Origin: CAVVEQ01 sp963802095
Lineage (GTDB): Bacteria > Chloroflexota > Anaerolineae > Anaerolineales > Anaerolineaceae
Length of the DNA stretch: 7,947 bases
Direction: 5' to 3'
NCBI GenBank assembly: GCA_963802095.1
Contig: CAWDHI010000008.1
Coordinates: 1-7,947 of the forward strand
Of this stretch, positions 1-5,612 are shown one piece after another. Position numbers and translations under genes: made by a program. The notes under the pieces were generated by a model. That model saw only the letters and a program-made list of their open reading frames with translations. It was not told where the DNA came from and did no database searches. Numbering within the stretch: the stretch's first letter is position 1; the number at the start of each line of letters is the position of its first letter.

Positions 1-324
1 CACTGGGGGCACAAAATCCTATTCGTTATGTAAATATTTAATATCTTTTTTTATATAGCAACTTGTTAATACTGCCCTTCACCCTCCCCCCTGACTTGTG
101 TGGGAAGGTTCACAGGCATGTTGGATGGGGTGGGAAAAAAGGTTGTAAACACAAAAAGGTTTCGCCTCTCGCTCTTTTGTGCGTAATTTTCGAGTTAGTG
201 TATAGTTAAGAATACTGTATCTATGCAAGCATAGTATTAATTCTATGGCAACAATATTTTATTCTCAATTCAATCTTAAAATATAGTTGGAATTTGTGAC
301 TGGAAATATTCACAATAAATAAAC
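1..324. other. AT-rich non-coding stretch
   Basis: No credible gene is seen on either strand; the longest open stretches are short and have no ribosome binding site. There is a C-rich/G-rich patch around 75-135. A 14-bp palindrome lies at 221-234 (CTATGC, AA, GCATAG), flanked by AATAC (211-215) and GTATT (234-238). An inverted repeat TTGTGA/TCACAA lies at 294-315, just upstream of the first possible gene start. These could be regulatory, but nothing in the sequence proves it. Confidence 0.5.
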
Positions 325-988
325 ATGGAAAGAAATATTTCACTTTTAATAATATTTTCTTTACTATCAATTGGGTTCATCCACATTTTCACAACACAAC
401 GATCACCAAAAAAAGGCTGGATTTTGTGTCCGAATATTTAAATAAATTTAAACAATATGCATATTCAAAAGAAAGACAAATTGAACTAGGTGACGCCGAT
501 ATTTACACATGGTTGACGAAAAAAACAATTCAAATTGAAAATGAACTTGGGGGATTTAGTGTTGTAGCAACATATATCCCTCCATTTGCGAATTATCGTG
601 TTAATAATTATCAATTGATTTTGAATACCTTGCCAAAAATATATAGGGGAATAGCTCATGATTCAGATATTATTTCATGTATTGAAGCTATGGTTAGATA
701 TATTGGAATGTTAGAGGATAAGCTAACGTCTAATAAATCAATGATGAAAAATCCAATTATGTGGTTTAAGGAAGGCGTTTCAGTGGTCGTTTTACTTCCA
801 ATATATTTTTTTATTGGGTAGGACTGTTTGGTAAGAACGCGATGCAAAATATTAGGGAAAATCCATTTTATAAGATTTTTTCTGGTGTAATATCCATAAT
901 CGTACTCCTCAGCGCAATTATTACTATAATTCAAGGGTGGGGAGCTTTTCAAATTATTGTGTTTTCATTGTTTGACAAATTCCAATAA
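325..988 (+). pseudogene. Membrane protein gene with two homopolymer frameshifts
   Basis: Three overlapping reading frames combine into one plausible protein. The first part starts at ATG 325 and encodes a hydrophobic N-terminal segment (LLIIFSLLSIGFIHIF), giving a likely signal anchor. It runs into an A7 tract at 408-414; one extra A there joins it to the frame of the segment starting at 426. That frame encodes a soluble domain of roughly 130 residues and runs into a T7 tract at 806-812. One extra T joins it to the frame ending at TAA 986-988. The last part adds two hydrophobic helices, VSVVVLLPIYFFYWVGLFG and FSGVISIIVLLSAIITII. The repaired product is 221 residues: one N-terminal and two C-terminal membrane segments around a soluble domain. 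I do not recognise the family or function. Both repairs have the same sign, which suits sequencing under-calls as well as true decay. Confidence 0.6.
426..821 (+). CDS. Central open segment of the frameshifted membrane protein
   Basis: This is the longest intact reading frame of the locus (131 residues, GTG start) and is what a gene caller would report as a hypothetical protein. The GTG has no Shine-Dalgarno sequence, and the frame is open upstream of it, so it is probably not the true start. The visible part is mostly soluble, with the stretches DADIYTWLTKK, YIPPFANYRVNNYQLILNTL and VRYIGMLEDKL. It ends in a truncated hydrophobic helix cut off by TAG 819-821, two codons after the T7 tract. 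Positions 806-812 read T TTT TTT in this frame, which fits the X XXY YYZ pattern of -1 slippery sites. Ribosomal frameshifting is therefore a possible alternative to a defect. Confidence 0.45.
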   Translation: MSEYLNKFKQYAYSKERQIELGDADIYTWLTKKTIQIENELGGFSVVATYIPPFANYRVNNYQLILNTLPKIYRGIAHDSDIISCIEAMVRYIGMLEDKLTSNKSMMKNPIMWFKEGVSVVVLLPIYFFIG

Positions 989-1082
989 CCATTTTGGAAA
1001 TTATTTTCATTAATAATGAATAATCTAGTTCTAAAGTCGATAACTTTGATTTTGATAGGTTTTGGATTACTAATAATTTAAA

Positions 1083-1203
1083 ATGAAAACTCTCGGTACT
1101 TTCCCTTTCGGTCAAAAAGTCAAGGAAGTGGTTCAAAAAGATCGCATTCCAAAACAAGTGTTTGTATTGGGGGTATACGCAAGCGCTGTTCATGCGCGTT
1201 GGG
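1083..1203 (+). pseudogene. Uracil-DNA-glycosylase-like gene, 5' fragment interrupted by IS21
   Basis: ATG 1083 is the first start after an in-frame TAA at 1074-1076; no good Shine-Dalgarno is visible. The 40 complete codons encode a leader (MKTLGTFPFG) and then VFVLGVYASAVHARW. The glycine-rich GVYAS loop sits where the first active-site motif of uracil-DNA-glycosylase-superfamily proteins is expected. The frame enters the insertion element after Trp40 and stops at TGA 1230-1232, so only a 49-residue stub can be made. The rest of the gene is at 3761-4434. The join is in frame when the element and one TTGGG copy are removed, giving a 264-residue protein. Confidence 0.75.
1199..1203. repeat. 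Left target-site duplication TTGGG
   Basis: TTGGG lies immediately outside the left TG terminus of the element and is repeated at 3756-3760 immediately outside the right CA terminus. IS21-family elements typically make short target duplications (about 4 to 8 bp). The host reading frame is restored exactly when one copy is kept, which supports this boundary. Confidence 0.8.
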
Positions 1204-1217
1204 TGCAAAATCCGCGT

Positions 1218-1297
1218 CAAATCGCACAGTGATTCCGGGGCAAATCGCACAGCAATTCCGGAGCAAATCGCACAGTGATTCCGGGGCAAATCGCACA
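1218..1297. repeat. Left-end tandem 23-bp repeats of the IS21 element
   Basis: Three contiguous 23-bp units start at 1218, 1241 and 1264, each beginning CAAATCGCACAG and followed by a variant of ATTCCGG. A fourth partial unit, CAAATCGCACA, starts at 1287. Units one and three are identical; unit two differs at four positions. With no spacers between units this is not a CRISPR. Repeated motifs at the ends are the known binding sites of IstA in IS21-type elements. Confidence 0.85.
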
Positions 1298-1361
1298 CTT
1301 TTAGTGGGGAGAGAAATGACTGGTTAATCCCAAAATATGGCATGCTCACTCTTTGAGAGAC

Positions 1362-1370
1362 AAGGAGGAG
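1362..1370 (+). promoter_or_regulatory. Ribosome binding site of istA
   Basis: AAGGAGGAG is a near-perfect Shine-Dalgarno sequence, with its GGAGG core five bases before ATG 1374. It decides the istA start: an in-frame TTG at 1353 lies upstream of this site and would not use it. Confidence 0.8.
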
Positions 1371-1373
1371 AAC

Positions 1374-2924
1374 ATGGCCAGAAAGCGATTAACCATGAAA
1401 AAGATCAAAGAAGTCATCAGGTTGAAGTATGAAGCTGGGCTATCCAACCGAGCCATAGCTGGAGCATGCAAAATATCGAACAGCACCGTTGGGGATTACT
1501 TGAGACGGACAGCAGATGCCGGGCTTAGTTGGCCATTGGGTGAACTGGGGGAAGAAGAGTTAAACCAAAAGCTGTTTCCTGAGGATCAAACAATTCAGTC
1601 TGAATCAGAGTATCCAATGCCAGACTGGGCAAAGATGAATAGCGAGAAACGGCAAAAGGGAGTCACACTGCGGTTGTTGTGGCTGGAATACAAAGAGCAA
1701 TATCCAAATGGATATCAGTATTCCCAGTTTTGTGAGCATTACCAGAGATGGAAAAAGCAACAAGTGGAACCCAGTATGCATAAAGAGCATAAAGGGGGCG
1801 AAGAAATGGAAGTAGACTATGCCGGGTTGAAAATGCAAATGATCGATCCAGAGACCGGTGAGATCATCAAGCTTTCAGTCTTTGTAGCCACATTACCAGC
1901 CAGTAATTATCTTTATGCGGAAGCCCAACTGAAAGAGGATCAGAAAAACTGGAATAATGGTCATGCCAGGGCTTTTGAATACTTTGGCGGAGTAGTAAAG
2001 ATCGTGGTCCCTGATAACTTGAAAACCGGAATCACCAAACCCAATTATTATGAGCCGGGTGTGAATCTGGCCTATCAAGATCTCGCAGAATACTACAAGG
2101 TAGCCGTGCTGCCAGCAAGGGTGAGGAAACCGAAGGACAAAGGAGCTGTAGAAAACGGTGTTCAAAATGTGGAACGTTGGGTTATCGCTCCTTTGCGAAA
2201 ACGCCAATTCTTTAGTCTCCACGAAGTACAGATTGCCATTCGAGAGCAGCTGGAATTGTTGAATAACAGGGTGATGCAGGGGCCAGGACGATCACGCCGC
2301 CAGGAGTTTGAAGCAATAGACCAACCAAATCTACGTCCATTACCCGAAAGACCTTATGAATATGCAGAATGGAAAATAGCCACTGTTCATATCGATTATC
2401 ATGTTGAGTTTGAAGATCACCTGTACTCTGTTCCTTTTCACTTGATTCACCAGAAGGTGAATATTCGAGCAACCGAAAAGATGGTGGAGATCTTCCATCA
2501 GGGTAAATCTGTGGCAATTCATCAGAGAAACTATCGCAAAGCTCGCTACTCAACCCTGCGAGCGCACATGCCGGAGAATCACCAATTCATGGATGAGATC
2601 AACTCGGACAAGTTGCTGGAATGGGCAGGCAAAATTGGTCCGCAGACCTTTACGTTGATCCAGGCTACTTTGCAATCACGAAATTATCCCGAACAGGCTT
2701 ATCGCACCTGCCTGGGTATTCTCAAATTGGCTAAAAAGTATAGTCCTACCAATATGGAAGCAGCCTGCCAGATCATCTTTGAATCCAAAGTCTTCTCTTA
2801 CAAAACAGTAGAGCAAGAACTGATCTTCCTGCAAAAACAACCTACTTCACAAATGTGTGAAGCGCTTCCTGTTCATGAAAATATCCGTGGCGCTGAATAT
2901 TATCAAGAAAGGTGTCTCTCATGA
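1374..2924 (+). CDS. istA: IS21-family transposase IstA
   Basis: This 516-residue DDE transposase cuts and joins the ends of the element. The start is ATG 1374, chosen for the strong Shine-Dalgarno at 1362-1370 over the upstream in-frame TTG at 1353. The N-terminus carries a helix-turn-helix at about residues 10-45, with AGLSNRAIAGACKISNSTV as turn and recognition region, which should bind the terminal repeats. The RNase H-like catalytic core follows. The acidic triad is D148 in MEVDYAG, D214 in VVPDNLK and E260 in KGAVENGV, all at the spots conserved in IstA proteins. The length is normal for the family and no defect is visible. It overlaps istB by ATGA at 2921-2924, pointing to translational coupling. 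The cistron ends in RCLS followed by TGA. Confidence 0.95.
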   Translation: MARKRLTMKKIKEVIRLKYEAGLSNRAIAGACKISNSTVGDYLRRTADAGLSWPLGELGEEELNQKLFPEDQTIQSESEYPMPDWAKMNSEKRQKGVTLRLLWLEYKEQYPNGYQYSQFCEHYQRWKKQQVEPSMHKEHKGGEEMEVDYAGLKMQMIDPETGEIIKLSVFVATLPASNYLYAEAQLKEDQKNWNNGHARAFEYFGGVVKIVVPDNLKTGITKPNYYEPGVNLAYQDLAEYYKVAVLPARVRKPKDKGAVENGVQNVERWVIAPLRKRQFFSLHEVQIAIREQLELLNNRVMQGPGRSRRQEFEAIDQPNLRPLPERPYEYAEWKIATVHIDYHVEFEDHLYSVPFHLIHQKVNIRATEKMVEIFHQGKSVAIHQRNYRKARYSTLRAHMPENHQFMDEINSDKLLEWAGKIGPQTFTLIQATLQSRNYPEQAYRTCLGILKLAKKYSPTNMEAACQIIFESKVFSYKTVEQELIFLQKQPTSQMCEALPVHENIRGAEYYQERCLS

Positions 2925-3670
2925 TCTCCCAAACCCTGATGGATAAACTTCAACAACTTCGCTTACCGGCTTTCCGAGACGGTCTGCAAGAGCAGCTTTC
3001 TAATCCACAATATATTGAATTGTCTTTTGAGGAACGGTTATTGTTGTTGGTAGATATGGAATGTTCCCGCCGCTTGGATCACCGAACCAAGTATCGTATC
3101 AAACTGGCTAACTTTCCAATGCGTGCTTCAATTGAAGAATTAGACTTTTCTACTGAACGTGGATTAGACAGGAGGTTGATCCTTGAACTCTCCCAATGCA
3201 ACTGGATCGATAAAGCACTCAACATGATCATCAGTGGTGCCACCGGAACTGGTAAATCATTCCTGGCTTGTGCCTTTGGAACTGCTGCCTGCAGAATGGG
3301 GTATTCTGTCCATTACCTTCATACGGCCAGATTCTTATTCACCCTTGAGCATGCCCGCCAGGATGGCTCTTATCTCAACTTCTTGCGATCCATTTCTAAA
3401 TCTGATGTTCTCATTCTCGATGATTGGATGCGCGATCCTATTCAGCCTTCCTCAGCTCAAGATCTGCTTGAGGTCTTTGACGATCGTTTTGGCAAATCTG
3501 CCACGATCATTGTTTCGCAAGTTCCAATTTCCGATTGGCATTCCAGGTTTCCAGACCCCACTCTGGCGGACGCTATCCTTGACCGTACTGTCCATAACGC
3601 ATATCGACTTTCATTGCTTGGAGATTCTCAAAGAAAGATCCGAGGATTCCGCACCATTTCGCACACTTAG
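2921..3670 (+). CDS. istB: IS21-family helper ATPase IstB
   Basis: This 249-residue AAA+ ATPase of the IstB/DnaC type assembles on target DNA and recruits and activates IstA. ATG 2921 overlaps the istA stop codon (ATGA). It has AGAAAGG at 2906-2912 as a fair ribosome binding site; an in-frame GTG at 2912 is less likely. An N-terminal helical region (about 1-90) precedes the Walker A motif GATGTGKS at 106-113. Walker B is VLILDDW with D167 and D168, and SATIIVSQVPISDWH at about 193-207 contains the sensor-1 region (IVSQ). DRTVHNAYRLSL near the C-terminus matches the conserved IstB tail with its arginine-finger region. The gene is complete and of normal length, and its last codons lie just before the right-end repeats. 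Confidence 0.95.
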   Translation: MISQTLMDKLQQLRLPAFRDGLQEQLSNPQYIELSFEERLLLLVDMECSRRLDHRTKYRIKLANFPMRASIEELDFSTERGLDRRLILELSQCNWIDKALNMIISGATGTGKSFLACAFGTAACRMGYSVHYLHTARFLFTLEHARQDGSYLNFLRSISKSDVLILDDWMRDPIQPSSAQDLLEVFDDRFGKSATIIVSQVPISDWHSRFPDPTLADAILDRTVHNAYRLSLLGDSQRKIRGFRTISHT

Positions 3671-3708
3671 TGTAGAATATTTTTAGCCAGTTGTTTCGCT
3701 CGTTCCAC

Positions 3709-3741
3709 TGTGCGAATAAGTCCGGAATGCGTGTGCGATTT
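3709..3741. repeat. Right-end repeats of the IS21 element
   Basis: Two motifs occur in inverted orientation to the left-end repeats: TGTGCGA at 3709-3715 and TGTGCGATTT at 3732-3741. They are 23 bp apart, the same period as at the left end. The outer one is about 15 bp inside the right terminus and mirrors the outermost left unit. Confidence 0.8.
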
Positions 3742-3755
3742 CAACGGAATTTCCA

Positions 3756-3760
3756 TTGGG
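3756..3760. repeat. Right target-site duplication TTGGG
   Basis: Second copy of the TTGGG at 1199-1203, directly after the right CA end of the element. The next two bases, TG, happen to equal the first two bases of the element, so the match between the flanks extends to seven bases. Confidence 0.8.
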
Positions 3761-4434
3761 TGGATATATATAAAAAAGTTGAAGTGAATGCGCTGGCAGT
3801 TGCGAGTGAGCCCGAGATATTTTGGCGTGGTGAAAACGCAGAATCGATTATCGGGGAAATCAATTTTCCTGTAAGTCTTGGTGAATTATTTCCAGCAGAT
3901 CCTAAATACAACGGTCCATCTGGGAAGGCGCTTGACGAATTAATCCTTGAGCCTTTACGATTAAACCGTGATAAAGCCTGGCTTTGTGATCTCGTCCCTT
4001 ATAGCTGTGTGAACCCTGCGCAAATGAAAGCAATCGAGAGATCATACAATCCAATTGTTAAAGAATATTCCTTACCAAAACATTCAGTTCCGTCATTACC
4101 TCATCCTTTGACCAATGAAAATAGGCGAATAGAAATTCTCGGAGAAATTCTCGAATCAAAGGCAGATGTCCTTGTCCTACTGGGTGATCAACCCATAAAA
4201 TGGTTTCTTTCCCGTTTCGATGATCGTTGGAAGAATTTGAGCGATTTTGGAGAACCGCCAATGGATTATGGGAAACTTCATGAAACCAAATTGGGCGGAA
4301 AACCGATTCAGATTCTTCCCCTTGCACACCCAAGACAAATAGCAAAACTGGGGAGTTCATCAGATAAGTGGTATTCAGCTCATCAATACTGGTTGCAGAA
4401 AACTGCAACGAAAATATCCAAAGAAATAAAATGA
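3761..4434 (+). pseudogene. Uracil-DNA-glycosylase-like gene, 3' fragment
   Basis: This part encodes residues 41-264 of the interrupted protein. The superfamily fold is suggested by several spaced motifs (numbering of the rejoined protein): NGPSGKALDELI (91-102), WLCDLVPYSCVNP (114-126), VLVLLGDQPIKWFL (177-190) and ILPLAHPRQIAKLG (225-238). The last resembles the HPS-type DNA-intercalation motif of uracil-DNA glycosylases but with Arg in place of Ser. The true enzyme activity is unknown; a DNA-base-repair role is inferred from fold similarity only. The frame is open back to TTG 3691 inside the insertion element, and ATG 3727 is in frame. A chimeric product of up to 247 residues could therefore be made, but it lacks the GVYAS loop of the 5' fragment and is probably inactive. 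Confidence 0.75.
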
Positions 4435-4486
4435 CCCGCTAAATTAGATATGAGTCGGTCACCAATGACGTGGTCGGCTTTTTCGG

Positions 4487-4515
4487 TTGCCTTCCCCCCC
4501 GTTCCGTGCTATTTT
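4487..4515 (+). promoter_or_regulatory. Extended -10 promoter of the tandem GNAT gene
   Basis: The sequence shows -35 TTGCCT (4487-4492), a 17-bp spacer and -10 TATTTT (4510-4515) preceded by TGC, an extended -10 element. The same arrangement, gapless at both hexamers, recurs at 5541-5569 before the second GNAT gene. A GTTGCCT/AGGCAAC inverted repeat (4486-4492 and 4517-4523) brackets only this copy and might be an operator. The inferred transcript start near 4522 leaves a leader of about 80 bases. Confidence 0.6.
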
Positions 4516-4532
4516 TAGGCAACAACATTCTG

Positions 4533-4557
4533 CGAAGGCGACAGGTGAATCGCCTCG
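4533..4557 (+). promoter_or_regulatory. Leader hairpin upstream of the tandem GNAT gene
   Basis: AGGCGA (4536-4541) and TCGCCT (4550-4555) form a perfect six-base stem around an eight-base loop. CG at 4533-4534 and CG at 4556-4557 extend it past a single bulged A. It lies between the promoter and the ribosome binding site. There is no T tract, so it is not a terminator. A role in RNA stability or translation is possible but unproven. Confidence 0.3.
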
Positions 4558-4599
4558 TTGCGCCGCCCAGCGGATCCTTCGTTCAGAGGAGAAGCTTCC

Positions 4600-5523
4600 A
4601 TGCCATTAAATACCTTGTTCGAGATTGACGGTCAATCGTTTTCCATCCGGGATGATCCCGCGGGTCAGGAGATGGACCGGGTTCAAAACTCGATCGAAGA
4701 AGAGAAGCGCGCACTCACCCGCGGGGAAATCGATCAACCGGGTATTGAGATCGCCCTCGCCCTGAAAGACGCCCAGGGCAATGTTCAGGGTGGGGTGATC
4801 GCCAGTACGGTATTCAGGGTGATGCACCTGGAGGTCCTGTGGGTTTCGGATGATCTCCGCGGGAAGGGATACGGCAGCCAGCTAGTCCTCGGCGCGGAGC
4901 AGATCGGTTTCGCGGGCGGTTGTTTCACCGCCCAAACCTGGACCTTTTCCTTCCAGGGACCCAGGTTTTATCCAACCATCGGGTATCAACCTTTGGGTAT
5001 CTACGATGGTTACCCGAGCGGCATAACCGAGCATGTATTCATGAAGCGCTTATCGGCTGATCAAGCCAACAGGAGGGAGCTCGGCATTCCCGACCCTCAG
5101 GGACTGATCCTCACGACGGACGTGAGCGAAGACGATAAGAAGATCATGCACGCGGGGCTGCACCACCATGTGAAATTGAACGTCGGGGATGGCGATAAAG
5201 GAATTAAGATCAGGTTGATCCTGAAAGACCAGGCGGGGGAACTCATCGGCGGGCTCTCCGCCTGGACAACCCTCTCCAATGTGGTCTTTGATCACGTCTG
5301 GATCGCCGAAGGATTCCGCGGAAAAGGCCTGGGAAGCAGGTTGATGCAGGAGATGGAGTGGATTGCGAGGGAAAATGCTTGTATTGCCTCCCAGGCATAC
5401 TGCTTTTCGTTCCAGGCACCCGGCTTTTTTCAGAAAATGGGGTATTCGGTTCTTGGTGTATCAAATGGGTACCCTCCTCCGGCTGAGGAGTTTTACCTGA
5501 TCAAGAAATACCGTCAGGCGTAG
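4600..5523 (+). CDS. Tandem-domain GNAT acetyltransferase
   Basis: This 307-residue protein has two GNAT N-acetyltransferase domains, which normally move an acetyl group from acetyl-CoA to an amine. The start is ATG 4600, eight bases after AGGAG (4587-4591); an upstream in-frame TTG at 4558 lies before this site and is rejected. Domain 1 (about 1-150) has the acetyl-CoA pyrophosphate loop LRGKGYG (86-92) and TFSFQGPRFYPTIGY (115-129). Domain 2 (about 165-307) has FRGKGLG (239-245) and CFSFQAPGFFQKMGY (268-282). Both pyrophosphate loops keep the R-G-x-G-x-G signature, so both halves may bind the cofactor. Each half ends with a related GYP segment followed by a short basic tail. The substrate is unknown. 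The protein is likely cytoplasmic, as no signal or membrane segment is seen. It has its own promoter at 4487-4515. Confidence 0.88.
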   Translation: MPLNTLFEIDGQSFSIRDDPAGQEMDRVQNSIEEEKRALTRGEIDQPGIEIALALKDAQGNVQGGVIASTVFRVMHLEVLWVSDDLRGKGYGSQLVLGAEQIGFAGGCFTAQTWTFSFQGPRFYPTIGYQPLGIYDGYPSGITEHVFMKRLSADQANRRELGIPDPQGLILTTDVSEDDKKIMHAGLHHHVKLNVGDGDKGIKIRLILKDQAGELIGGLSAWTTLSNVVFDHVWIAEGFRGKGLGSRLMQEMEWIARENACIASQAYCFSFQAPGFFQKMGYSVLGVSNGYPPPAEEFYLIKKYRQA

Positions 5524-5540
5524 GTCGGACTCATGCCGGG

Positions 5541-5569
5541 TTGCCTTTCATACCCTTTCGTGCTATTTT
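5541..5569 (+). promoter_or_regulatory. Extended -10 promoter of the single-domain GNAT gene
   Basis: TTGCCT (5541-5546), a 17-bp spacer and TATTTT (5564-5569) preceded by TGC. CGTGCTATTTTTA is identical to the copy at 4505-4517, at the same distance from the -35 box. The spacer centre differs between the copies. GGTCGG occurs upstream of both, so the similarity extends past the promoter itself. Confidence 0.6.
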
Positions 5570-5612
5570 TATTTATCAAAATCCTGCGCAAACCCACGGG
5601 AGGAAAACCGTC

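Larger units (their letters stand above)
1204..3755 (+). mobile_element. Complete IS21-family insertion sequence
   Basis: The 2552-bp element begins with TG and ends with CA. It has imperfect inverted termini sharing AAATCGCACA, at 1219-1228 on the left and as its complement at 3732-3741 on the right, each about 15 bp from its end. Each end carries further copies of this motif at 23-bp spacing, as expected for the multiple transposase-binding repeats of IS21 ends. It encodes IstA and IstB in the usual order with an overlap, and both genes look intact. It is flanked by TTGGG duplications and disrupts a glycosylase-like gene. The intact genes and perfect duplication suggest a fairly recent, possibly still active insertion; that is inference. 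It has no cargo genes. Confidence 0.93.

Noticed and set aside
294..315. CRP-type site TGTGA...TCACA
   Set aside because: The spacing between the arms (10 bp) does not match the 6 bp of CRP sites; kept only as a generic inverted repeat.
656..952. Minus-strand open frame of 98 residues
   Set aside because: It opposes the membrane protein gene whose hydrophobic helices and joins make better sense; no start signal supports it.
325..1203. Defence island built from the membrane protein and the glycosylase-like protein
   Set aside because: Neither gene shows a recognised defence domain, one is disrupted by an insertion sequence, and no partner nuclease, methylase or sensor is nearby.
1218..1297. 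Tandem repeats resembling a CRISPR array
   Set aside because: The units are contiguous with no spacers, sit at the end of an IS21 element and have inverted counterparts at its other end.
954..1349. Minus-strand open frame of 131 residues across the left IS end
   Set aside because: It crosses the insertion junction and the terminal repeats, is low in plausible protein features and has no ribosome binding site.
3234..3686. Plus-strand open frame of 150 residues overlapping istB
   Set aside because: It is the shadow of the well-supported IstB ATPase frame and contains no recognisable domain.
4450..4485. Possible terminator after the glycosylase-like gene, with a T5 run at 4479-4483
   Set aside because: Only a four-base stem (ACCA/TGGT) can be formed before the T run, too weak to call.
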